Origin: CAMAVH01 sp036500145
GTDB lineage: Bacteria > Pseudomonadota > Alphaproteobacteria > SMXQ01
NCBI GenBank assembly: GCA_036500145.1
Contig: DASYCO010000043.1
Location: 1-18,453 of the forward strand
DNA length: 18,453 bases
Direction: 5' to 3'
Part shown: one piece after another, positions 8,203 through 14,233 of the stretch
Layout: the number at the start of each line of letters is the position of its first letter
Numbering within the stretch: the first letter of the stretch is position 1
The notes under the pieces: model-generated
What the model was told of the DNA's origin: nothing
The model's input: only the letters and a program-made list of their open reading frames with translations
The model's database searches: none
Made by a program: the position numbers and the translations under genes

Positions 8203-8234
8203 GGTATGGTTGAAAGCCCGGTATGGTTTAAAGC
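8203..8234. repeat. 15-nt tandem direct repeat (17-nt period) in the regulator's leader
   Basis: GGTATGGTTGAAAGC (8203-8217) is repeated as GGTATGGTTTAAAGC (8220-8234), differing at one base and with a 17-nt period. It overlaps the candidate -10 of the GntR gene. It differs from the AT-rich palindrome and could be a binding site for a second regulator or for autoregulation. Confidence 0.5.
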
Positions 8235-8254
8235 AGTGCACGCGCGCAAGCCAA
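8227..8254 (-). promoter_or_regulatory. Weak candidate promoter of the GntR-type gene
   Basis: On the minus strand, TTGGCT (8254-8249) and TTTAAA (8232-8227) are separated by 16 nt, giving a leader of about 80 nt to the ATG at 8137. Both boxes match the sigma70 consensus only partly, and no better pair was found nearby. Confidence 0.25.
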
Positions 8255-8437
8255 GCAATTGATACTCAGGCGCGCCAGGGCGTGCAAGGCCCCCAGGCGG
8301 CCCGTCGGGCGCACGCGTCCTGTCACGTTTCCGGGGCAATCGCGCGGCGGCAAGCGGCGCCGGCAAGATGACCGTTTCGTCACCGTCGTTGGTCACGGAC
8401 GAGGCAGTTTTCCAGCGTGGGCTGCGGCGAAATTAAA

Positions 8438-8455
8438 TGGCATATAAATATATCA
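8438..8455. promoter_or_regulatory. AT-rich palindrome, site B
   Basis: TGGCATATAAATATATCA is almost identical to site A, including the preceding AAATTAAA. It is centred exactly 80 bp upstream of site C. No TTGACT lies 33 nt before it. It may therefore be an auxiliary operator for cooperative binding or looping, or serve the divergent regulator gene, rather than marking its own + strand promoter. Confidence 0.55.
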
Positions 8456-8483
8456 TAGAGGAGCCATTTCGGTTTAAATCCGC

Positions 8484-8514
8484 TTGACTCTCCCTGGGGG
8501 GTCCAGCATTAAAT
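8484..8514 (+). promoter_or_regulatory. Candidate promoter of the amidohydrolase-amidase operon
   Basis: TTGACT (8484-8489) is followed after 19 nt by TTAAAT (8509-8514), a weak -10; CATTAA at the standard 17-nt spacing is an equally weak choice. The start of transcription would fall within palindrome C, leaving a leader of about 30 nt. Confidence 0.4.
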
Positions 8515-8517
8515 AAA

Positions 8518-8535
8518 TGGTATATAGATATACCA
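8518..8535. promoter_or_regulatory. AT-rich palindrome, site C (best copy)
   Basis: TGGTATATAGATATACCA is a perfect inverted repeat, with 8-bp arms TGGTATAT and ATATACCA around an AG centre. It ends 1 nt before the ribosome binding site of the amidohydrolase and overlaps the predicted transcription start, an ideal repressor position. I use it as the reference for the other copies. Confidence 0.72.
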
Positions 8536-8550
8536 AAGAGGGTCTGCTCC

Positions 8551-9663
8551 ATGAGGTACGAATACATCTCCGCCGACAATCATCTCGATACGCGTTGGCT
8601 GCCGGCCGATCTTTGGCAAGCGCGCCTGCCGAGCAAGATGAAGGCCCAGGGGCCGCGCGTGGTGGAAACGCCCGAAGGCAGCCAGTGGGAATGGGAAGGC
8701 AAAGTGCGCGGCCCCGCCGCCGCCGGCTCTTCCAACGAGAAGATGCAGAAGCAGTACTTCCCGAACATCGACCTGAAGCCGGGCGACCTGCCGTCGTCCA
8801 CGCCGTCCATCGTCCTGCATCACATGGACATGGCGAGCATCTATGCCGGCGTGTTCTACGGCGACACCCGCAAGTGGGCCATCCAGGACGCCGAGCTGAA
8901 GCTTGAGGTCTACCGCGCCTACAACGACCATGCGATGGAGATGAACGCGGTCAATCCCGACCGCATCGTCGTCCTGCCGAACCTGCCGACCGCCTTCCCC
9001 GACAAGTGCGAAGCCGAGCTTGACCGCCTGATCAAGAAGGGCGCCAAGGCCGTCGAATTCGGCGTCTTCGACGTCGGCGCGCCGATCTATGACACGGTCT
9101 GGGAACCGATCTGGACGAAGGCCGAAGAAGCCGGCGTCGCCATCTGCTGCCACATCGGCGACAAGGCGGGCACGCCCTATCCGGAAAACCGCCGCGGCTC
9201 GCTGCTGGCGCACTTCTCCATCGTCCCGATGGTGCTGGCGCCTCACATCGCCCAGTTCATCTTCGGCGGCATCGTCGAGCGCCACCCGAAGCTGAACGTC
9301 TCCTTCGCGGAATGCCGCGTGGGCTGGGTGCCGTTCCTGATCAGCTGGATGGACCGCCAGGTGCACGAGCGCAAGCCCGATCCGGACGTGAAGCTCACCA
9401 TGCTGCCGAGCGAGTACATCAAGCGCAACGTCACCTTCACCTTCGAAGAGGACGCCGTCGGCGTCGAGCTGGTAAAGACCGACTGGGGCTACATCAAGGA
9501 CAGCGCCATCTGGGGCGCGGACTATCCACACGAGCAGGGCACCTGGCCGAACCCGAAGCCGGTCATCGACAAGATGTTCGCCGGCGCCGACGAGAAGCTG
9601 AAGCGCGCCGTGCTGTTCGACCGCGCCGCCCGCATCTTCTCTATCGAAGGCGGCCGCTCGTAA
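8551..9663 (+). CDS. Amidohydrolase-2 (ACMSD-like) family TIM-barrel hydrolase or decarboxylase
   Basis: Member of the amidohydrolase-2 group, which includes metal-dependent hydrolases and nonoxidative decarboxylases such as ACMSD. Visible elements: N-terminal SADNHLD (H11), a mid-barrel metal His in CCHIGDKAG (H201), the RHPKLNVSFAECRVGWVPF block near residue 245-262, and GADYPHEQGTWP with the likely catalytic or metal-binding D324. The usual HxH pair at strand 1 reads H11-L-D13, so the metal site may differ from standard members. At 370 residues the protein is full length. AGAGGG lies 8 nt before the ATG. It is first in an operon of six genes, directly under palindrome C, which suggests an early step of the induced pathway. 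Hydrolysis of an amide or ester and decarboxylation of an aromatic acid are both possible; I cannot decide. Confidence 0.87.
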   Translation: MRYEYISADNHLDTRWLPADLWQARLPSKMKAQGPRVVETPEGSQWEWEGKVRGPAAAGSSNEKMQKQYFPNIDLKPGDLPSSTPSIVLHHMDMASIYAGVFYGDTRKWAIQDAELKLEVYRAYNDHAMEMNAVNPDRIVVLPNLPTAFPDKCEAELDRLIKKGAKAVEFGVFDVGAPIYDTVWEPIWTKAEEAGVAICCHIGDKAGTPYPENRRGSLLAHFSIVPMVLAPHIAQFIFGGIVERHPKLNVSFAECRVGWVPFLISWMDRQVHERKPDPDVKLTMLPSEYIKRNVTFTFEEDAVGVELVKTDWGYIKDSAIWGADYPHEQGTWPNPKPVIDKMFAGADEKLKRAVLFDRAARIFSIEGGRS

Positions 9664-9721
9664 GGCTATCCTCGGGCACCATCGCCAAGCGCGCGACCGA
9701 TCCGTACAGGGAGACCACCAC

Positions 9722-10006
9722 ATGTTCATCGTGTTCGTTCACCACATCTGCAAGCCCGACATGGTCGACCAGGCGGTCGCGCGCATCGACGAGAACGGCG
9801 ACCGGATGATGAAGATTCCCGGCTTCATCTTCCGTCACCGCACCGAAAACAAGGAAAACAAGTACCAGATCTCGACCGTCACGGGCTGGGCCGACGAGGC
9901 CGCCTATGACGCCTGGATCGCGGTGAAGGGCCCGGCCGATCCGGGCGCTTCGCCCTACGAGAAGGTCGTGAACGAGCGCCACCTGGTCCGCAGCTCGCAC
10001 CCGTAA
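9722..10006 (+). CDS. Small ABM-like (dimeric alpha/beta barrel) protein
   Basis: A 94-residue protein resembling the antibiotic-biosynthesis-monooxygenase (ABM)/dimeric alpha-beta barrel group. An N-terminal strand (MFIVFVHHICKP) is followed by a helix, then IPGFIFRHRTENK, a strand with YQISTVTGW, then the short helix ADEAAYDAWI. The pattern 'PGF ... W.deaAydaW' is typical of ABM domains. Such proteins act as cofactor-free monooxygenases, isomerases or unknown auxiliary factors, so the domain does not fix a reaction. CAGGGAGA (9708-9715) is a good ribosome binding site 6 nt before the ATG. It lies 58 nt after the amidohydrolase and 28 nt before the RidA-like gene, so it is cotranscribed. The call rests on pattern and length only. 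Confidence 0.7.
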   Translation: MFIVFVHHICKPDMVDQAVARIDENGDRMMKIPGFIFRHRTENKENKYQISTVTGWADEAAYDAWIAVKGPADPGASPYEKVVNERHLVRSSHP

Positions 10007-10034
10007 GCGCCGGCGCCCGGCAAGAGAGACCGCC

Positions 10035-11210
10035 ATGTCGACGAAGACCGTGCAGAAGGACATCCTGCTGGAGGACGAGCGGGGGCGGGGTTTCCCCGCC
10101 GTCCTGCGCTACGGCAGCTACCTGTTCATGTCCGGCTCGGACGGCTACCGCGACCTCGTCACCGAGAAGATCGTGCCGGAACTGGCGGACAAGGCCATCG
10201 AGCAGTGCCGCAACGCCTATGGCCGCGTCCAGAAGCGCCTGGAGCGGGCGGGCTACAGCGGCGACTGCGCGCTCTGGATCGAGAACTTCACCAGCGGCCA
10301 GTACTGGCGGCTGGAGCGCATGGCGCTCTGGCCGGAATATTTCGGCGAAGAGGGCCATACGCGCGCCGTGAGCTTCGGCGCCCAGACCCGCATGAACGGC
10401 ATCAACATGCTGACGGCCTGCGTGCTGGCCGTGACGCCGGACGTGCCGCGCGTGATCGGCGTGGCGCAGCCCGGCCGCGGCCGGGCGTCGCGCGCCACCC
10501 GCGTCGGCGACCTCGCCTTCATCATCGGCGTGCGCGGGCATGAAAACCCCCGCACGAAGGTCAAGGTCATCCAGGAAGTGCCGGAAGCCTTCGACGCCCA
10601 GCTCATCAACTGCTTCGACACGCTGGAAGACCACATGTCGAAGTTCGGCATGCCGCTCGACAGCATCATCCGCGCCGACACGGCCCTGCGCGACGTCAGC
10701 CAGGCCGGGCGCTACCGCGACTACGTGCGCGGCCGCTTCGGCGGCAAGGTGCCCTTCGTCGGCTTCTCGGTCGGCACAATCCTGGGCGGCCGCTGCGAGC
10801 AGGAGATCGGCGTCATCGCCGCCGCGCCCGGCGTCGCGCGCGACACGCTCTGGCTCGCCAGCGAGCCGACGCGCGCCGAATCGATCAAGGTCGGCGACCT
10901 CGTCTTCGTCGCCAACAGCTCGGGCCTGACCGACGGCATCTGCGGGCCTAAGCTCCGCGACCTCTACGGCGACCTCGCCGGCCAGGTCCGCCAGTCCCTC
11001 GACAACATCGACGCAGCCCTGACGCGCCGCAACAGCGGCCTCGACCGGCTGCTGCGCCTGGACCTGTTCCTGCGCGACATCTACGCCGAACAGGCCGTCA
11101 TCGACGTGCTGAAGGACGTGCTCGGCAAGGACATGCCGGTGCTCAACGTCCTCGGCACCGACCCCGAGGGCGGCGCCGACATCGAGATCGCCGCCATCGC
11201 CGGCAACTAG
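10035..11210 (+). CDS. Protein of three tandem RidA/YjgF-like domains
   Basis: A 391-residue protein that by hand alignment is three consecutive RidA-like units, at about residues 20-133, 150-263 and 281-390. Each has a 'VGDL.F' type strand, a helix (CRNAYGRVQKRLERAG; NCFDTLEDHMSKFG; QVRQSLDNIDAALTRR), a strand ending near a D (FTSGQ; ALRDVSQ; FLRDIYA) and a terminal strand (ACVLAV; EIGVIAA; EIAAIAG). RidA normally forms homotrimers of about 130-residue subunits and hydrolyses reactive imines and enamines. The position of E. coli RidA Arg105 is Arg only in unit 1 (R110), and V242 and L370 in the others. The Glu120 position is kept in units 2 (E257) and 3 (E384) but is T127 in unit 1. It lacks the serine-containing SGGTEG signature of cyanuric acid hydrolase/barbiturase. 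Inferred role: enamine/imine hydrolysis or deamination in the pathway. Confidence 0.78.
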   Translation: MSTKTVQKDILLEDERGRGFPAVLRYGSYLFMSGSDGYRDLVTEKIVPELADKAIEQCRNAYGRVQKRLERAGYSGDCALWIENFTSGQYWRLERMALWPEYFGEEGHTRAVSFGAQTRMNGINMLTACVLAVTPDVPRVIGVAQPGRGRASRATRVGDLAFIIGVRGHENPRTKVKVIQEVPEAFDAQLINCFDTLEDHMSKFGMPLDSIIRADTALRDVSQAGRYRDYVRGRFGGKVPFVGFSVGTILGGRCEQEIGVIAAAPGVARDTLWLASEPTRAESIKVGDLVFVANSSGLTDGICGPKLRDLYGDLAGQVRQSLDNIDAALTRRNSGLDRLLRLDLFLRDIYAEQAVIDVLKDVLGKDMPVLNVLGTDPEGGADIEIAAIAGN

Positions 11211-11254
11211 CGGCACGCCCACAGACGCGCTTAGAAGCGATTGAAAGAGGACCC

Positions 11255-11803
11255 ATGACGACGCCCCAGACCCCCGCAGCCGCTTCGACGGCCGCTCCCG
11301 TGGCCCTTTCCATCTCCGGCGAGGCGCTCGCCAACGCCATCAAGGCGCTGGGCGTCACCCACGTCATCACGGTGCCGGACACCTACATCAAGTCGACCAT
11401 CGCGGCCCTCGAGACGCCGGGCATGCCGAAGATGGTCTACGCCTGCACGGAGGACGAGGCGATGGGCATCAACGCCGGCCTCTACATCGCGGGCGCCAAG
11501 CCGATGATGCTGGTGCAGAACAACGGTCTCTACGCCTGCCTGAACACGCTCAAGACCATCGCGCTCGACGCGACGGTGCCGACCTTCATCCTCATCGGGC
11601 AGTACCTGCGCGACGTGACGAAGACCGTCGAGGACAACAAGCCGCGCGCCGTCCGCTTGCTGGAGCCGACCCTGCAGGTGTGGGACGTGCCGGTGTTCCG
11701 CCTGGAAGGGCCGGCCGACCTCGGCAACGTCCGCCTCGCCTGGGAGCTGGCGCAGAAGAACAACGGCCCGACGGCCGCCATCGTCGGCGCGCCGACCAAC
11801 TGA
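11255..11803 (+). CDS. ThDP-dependent 2-oxoacid decarboxylase, alpha subunit (pyrimidine-binding domain; ComD-like)
   Basis: A 182-residue stand-alone ThDP pyrimidine-binding domain, as in the split sulfopyruvate and phosphonopyruvate decarboxylase group. Visible features: ISGEALANAIKALGVTHVITVPD at the start; the activating Glu region ACTEDEAMGINAG (probably E68); VQNNGLYACLNTL, matching the family's QNSG block; and a C-terminal strand ending TAAIVGAPTN. Fused relatives are about 370-550 residues; here the function is divided between this gene and the next, which starts about 10 nt later. AGAGGA lies just upstream of the ATG. Coenzyme M synthesis is unlikely, because no partner genes are visible and the setting is catabolic. 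The likely role is decarboxylation of a 2-oxoacid to an aldehyde, which the dehydrogenase at 5792 could oxidise. Confidence 0.87.
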   Translation: MTTPQTPAAASTAAPVALSISGEALANAIKALGVTHVITVPDTYIKSTIAALETPGMPKMVYACTEDEAMGINAGLYIAGAKPMMLVQNNGLYACLNTLKTIALDATVPTFILIGQYLRDVTKTVEDNKPRAVRLLEPTLQVWDVPVFRLEGPADLGNVRLAWELAQKNNGPTAAIVGAPTN

Positions 11804-11813
11804 GGACAGAGTG

Positions 11814-12377
11814 ATGCTCAAGGAAGAAGCCATCGAGATTCTGGCCCAGGGCCGCAGCGGCGCGCTCAGCGTCGCCACCATGCAGGGCGCTGCGCCCTGG
11901 CACGAGGCGGGGCAGGGCAAGTCCATGCACATCGACGCTTCGGGCTGCATGGGCAGCGCGGCTTCGCTGGCGCTCGGCCTGGCGCTCGGCCGGCCGCAGG
12001 ACAAGGTGATCGTGATCGACGGCGACGGCAGCCTGCTGATGCAGCTCGGCTCGCTGGTCACCGTCGCCAGCACGCAGGCGGAGAACTACTACCATTTCGT
12101 CTTCGCCAACGGCCTCTACGAGAGCTCGGGCAACCAGCCGATCCCCGGCCAGGGGATTTTCGACTTCTGCGCGCTGGCGAAGGGCGCCGGCTATCGCTGC
12201 ACCTTCAATTTCGAGACTGCCGCCGAGTTCAAGGCTGGCCTGCCCGAAGTGCTGGCTTCGAAAGGCCCGGTCTTCATCAACCTGAAGATCGCGCGCGACG
12301 ACCGCAAGCCGCGCTGGGCCGGCATCTCCATGAGCAGCCAGGTCAAGGCGCTGCGCGCCGAGCTCGAGACCCGCTAA
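11814..12377 (+). CDS. ThDP-dependent 2-oxoacid decarboxylase, beta subunit (diphosphate-binding domain; ComE-like)
   Basis: The diphosphate-binding half of the split ThDP enzyme. It has the motif GDGS (GDG at residues 71-73 counted from an upstream GTG), and Asn100 after 26 intervening residues, the expected GDG-x(24-27)-N pattern that binds Mg-ThDP. The sequence around residues 40-60 (HIDASGCMGSAASLALGLALG) also matches. An in-frame GTG at 11811 is possible, but GAGGAC (11802-11807) is better spaced for ATG 11814, so I use 187 residues. It is close-coupled to the alpha gene, consistent with a heteromeric complex at fixed ratio. The C-terminus (SSQVKALRAELETR) is a short helix. The substrate is unknown. 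Confidence 0.87.
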   Translation: MLKEEAIEILAQGRSGALSVATMQGAAPWHEAGQGKSMHIDASGCMGSAASLALGLALGRPQDKVIVIDGDGSLLMQLGSLVTVASTQAENYYHFVFANGLYESSGNQPIPGQGIFDFCALAKGAGYRCTFNFETAAEFKAGLPEVLASKGPVFINLKIARDDRKPRWAGISMSSQVKALRAELETR

Positions 12378-12418
12378 CCGCGTTCCACCGTCCCTCCCAT
12401 AGCGCGAAGACGTCAGCC

Positions 12419-13831
12419 ATGGACCTCTGCAAACTCTCGGCGTCGCAACTGTTGGCAGGCTACGAGCGGCGGGAGTTCTCGCCGGTCGACGTCGCCAAGG
12501 CCGTGTTCGCGCGCATCGAGAAGATCGACGGCTACCTGCACGCCTACCTGGCGCTGAACCAGGCCGACGCCATGGCGGCGGCCAGGCAGGCGGAGAAGGC
12601 CTGGCTGGCGCCCGGCGAAAAGCCGCTGCTCTGCGGCGTGCCGGTCTCGGTGAAGGACACCATCGAGATGGCTGGCATGCCGACGACCTACGGCTCGCTC
12701 GCCTTCAAGGACAACATGCGCGGCGACGCCGAGCTGGTGCGCCGCCTGCGTCAGGCCGGCGCGGTCATCCTCGGCAAGACCAACACGCCGGAGTTCGCGC
12801 TCGCGGCCCATGTCACCAATCGCCTCGGCCCTTCCGGCGCCAACCCCTGGAACCTGCAGCATACCTGCGGCGGCTCGTCGGGCGGCGCGGCGGCGGCCGT
12901 GGCCGCAGGGCTCGGCCCCATCGGCATCGGCACGGATTCGGCGGGCTCGGTGCGCGGGCCTGCCGCCTACAACGGCATCTTCGGCCTGAAGCCGACGATG
13001 CAGCGCATTCCCTCGGTGCAGGCCTGGCGCGCGGCGCCCGGGCGCAGCCACAACGGCCCGCTGACGCGCACCGTGCGCGACGCGGTGCTGACGATGCAGG
13101 CCCTGGCCGGCCCCGATCCACGCGACCCCGATTCGCAGCTCGCGCCGGAAAACTATCTCCGCTTCCGCGAAAAGGACGTGCGCGGCGCGCGCATCGCCGT
13201 CAGCTACACGCTCGCCCGTTCCGACCTGGTTGCGAACGAGGAGATGAAGCAGGCTGTCGACGGCCTGGCGCACCTGTTGAAAGACCTCGGCTGCAAGGTC
13301 GAGCTGGCCGATCCGCCGCAGTTCGAGGGCAACGAATTGCTGGAGCCCGGCGTCTGGGCCTATTCCGGCGACCATTACAGTGCCGGCGAAGGCATGATCC
13401 CGGGCTTCTGGGAAAAGCATCAGGACGACCTGACGGACTATGCCCGCGTCGTCTACGACGCGGGCCGGCGCGCGCTTGCCTGGAAGTATCGCGGCGCCTT
13501 GCGGCGCAACCGCAGCTTCCAGGAACGCATGAAGGCCTGGTTCGCGTCCTACGACTTCATGATCTGCCCGGGCCTCGGCACGGCGCCGCGCCTGGATGCG
13601 CCGAAGCCGACGGCGGAGCGGGGCGCGGTGCTGGGCTTCCTCGGGCCCTTCAACCATTCGCACAATCCGGTGGCCTCGATCCCCTGCGGCTTCGCCGCCA
13701 ACGGCCTGCCCATCGCCGCGCAGCTGGTCGGGCCTTACGGCAACGACCTCGACGTGCTGCGCATGTCGGCGGTCATCGAAGGGGCGCGCCCGTGGGGCGA
13801 TCGCTGGCCCGACGACGCGGCCTTCGCCTGA
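12419..13831 (+). CDS. Amidase, amidase-signature family
   Basis: Cytoplasmic amide hydrolase with the complete Ser-cisSer-Lys triad: K79 in PVSVKDTIEMAGMPTTYGS, cis-Ser S153 in GGSSGGAAAA, and nucleophile S177 in GTDSAGSVRGPAAYNGIFGLKPT. The 24-residue spacing between the two serines is the same as I recall for FAAH. One variation: the usual GTDxGGS reads GTDSAGS. The 470-residue length is typical, with no sign of a GatB/C partner, so it is a catabolic amidase rather than the tRNA amidotransferase subunit. It is the last gene of the operon, 41 nt after the decarboxylase beta gene, with only a weak GAAGAC-like ribosome binding site. The family includes mandelamide hydrolase, one of several reasons to consider a mandelamide-like route. 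Confidence 0.92.
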   Translation: MDLCKLSASQLLAGYERREFSPVDVAKAVFARIEKIDGYLHAYLALNQADAMAAARQAEKAWLAPGEKPLLCGVPVSVKDTIEMAGMPTTYGSLAFKDNMRGDAELVRRLRQAGAVILGKTNTPEFALAAHVTNRLGPSGANPWNLQHTCGGSSGGAAAAVAAGLGPIGIGTDSAGSVRGPAAYNGIFGLKPTMQRIPSVQAWRAAPGRSHNGPLTRTVRDAVLTMQALAGPDPRDPDSQLAPENYLRFREKDVRGARIAVSYTLARSDLVANEEMKQAVDGLAHLLKDLGCKVELADPPQFEGNELLEPGVWAYSGDHYSAGEGMIPGFWEKHQDDLTDYARVVYDAGRRALAWKYRGALRRNRSFQERMKAWFASYDFMICPGLGTAPRLDAPKPTAERGAVLGFLGPFNHSHNPVASIPCGFAANGLPIAAQLVGPYGNDLDVLRMSAVIEGARPWGDRWPDDAAFA

Positions 13832-13867
13832 GATTCGCAGTCGCGTTTCATTCGCATCGAATCGGAT

Positions 13868-13897
13868 CTTCGGTGTGCGCTGCAGCGCATGCCGAAG
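13868..13897. terminator. 30-nt hairpin downstream of the amidase, possible terminator
   Basis: CTTCGGTGTGCGCT (13868-13881) faces AGCGCATGCCGAAG (13884-13897). All pairs are Watson-Crick in RNA except two G-U wobbles. It starts 37 nt after the amidase stop and is followed only by CTTT, so it is a weak candidate for intrinsic termination of the operon. Confidence 0.45.
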
Positions 13898-14055
13898 CTT
13901 TCGCCCACGGCGGCGTGACTGTCGCGGCGCGCGAGCGGCGCGCTCTACGCAAGCGTGATTTCGCCCTGAAACGACTGGCGATTCGGAAGCATGCGCCGGC
14001 TCGCATATGCAGCTGCATCGCAGCGTCGCGTGGGCATCCGTTGTGCACGACAGAT

Positions 14056-14073
14056 TGATATATAGGCATAACA
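14056..14073. promoter_or_regulatory. AT-rich palindrome, degenerate site E
   Basis: TGATATATAGGCATAACA matches the reference palindrome C at 14 of 18 positions and is centred 67 bp upstream of site D. Site B shows that the 8551 operon also has a second upstream copy, which supports a tandem arrangement, but this copy is the least certain. Confidence 0.4.
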
Positions 14074-14094
14074 TTTTCAGCTTCGTGACCGTTT

Positions 14095-14123
14095 TTGTAT
14101 TGACTCAGCGTCAGGCCTATAAT
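14095..14123 (+). promoter_or_regulatory. Candidate promoter of the enolase-superfamily/ABC operon
   Basis: A perfect -10, TATAAT (14118-14123), lies 17 nt after TTGTAT (14095-14100), a weak -35. A better -35 word, TTGACT (14100-14105), is only 12 nt from the -10, too close for normal use. The last base of the -10 is also the first base of palindrome D. Confidence 0.55.
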
Positions 14124-14140
14124 GGTATATAGTTATATTA
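14123..14140. promoter_or_regulatory. AT-rich palindrome, site D
   Basis: TGGTATATAGTTATATTA shares its left half and centre with site C and abuts the -10 box, covering the expected transcription start. Together with sites A and C this gives three transcription units with the same motif in the same functional position. Confidence 0.6.
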
Positions 14141-14233
14141 ACTAGCGCCGGCGGAGGTCTCACGATCTCGTCTTCCAGGTTCGCTCCGACGACCATGTGA
14201 ATGCCGCGACGCCTGGACAATCGAGGGGAAGCA

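Larger units (their letters stand above)
8138..8550. other. Divergent regulatory region between gntR-type gene and catabolic operon
   Basis: A 413-nt noncoding stretch. From left to right: a 15-nt near-perfect direct repeat (8203-8234), a weak candidate minus-strand promoter (8227-8254), about 180 nt with nothing recognised, palindrome site B (8438-8455), a TTGACT box (8484-8489), palindrome site C (8518-8535) and the ribosome binding site AGAGGG (8537-8542). Short open frames here lack ribosome binding sites and are not called. Confidence 0.6.
13832..14233. other. Intergenic region with hairpin, two palindromes and promoter before the enolase-superfamily gene
   Basis: About 400 nt without a credible gene. 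It holds a hairpin (13868-13897), some 150 nt with nothing recognised, palindrome-like sites E (14056-14073) and D (14123-14140), promoter boxes (14095-14123) and a leader of about 100 nt ending in GAGGGGAA. Small open frames in it overlap neighbouring coding frames and lack starts with ribosome binding sites. Confidence 0.55.

Noticed and set aside
7227..8396. 389-codon minus-strand frame overlapping the GntR gene
   Set aside because: It runs in a different frame from the clear GntR/UTRA protein, has low-complexity Arg/Pro-rich composition and begins in the intergenic region without a ribosome binding site.
10035..11210. Cyanuric acid hydrolase or barbiturase identity for the three-domain protein
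   Set aside because: Length and three-fold layout fit, but the family's SGGTEG-type serine motifs and their lysines are not present, whereas RidA features are clear in each third.
11255..12377. Coenzyme M biosynthesis genes comDE
   Set aside because: The subunit split matches, but there are no other coenzyme M genes in view and the operon is catabolic, so I do not use these symbols.
14141..14233. Riboswitch in the leader of the enolase-superfamily gene
   Set aside because: The leader is only about 100 nt and I could not find conserved cores of TPP, glycine, SAM or cobalamin riboswitches.
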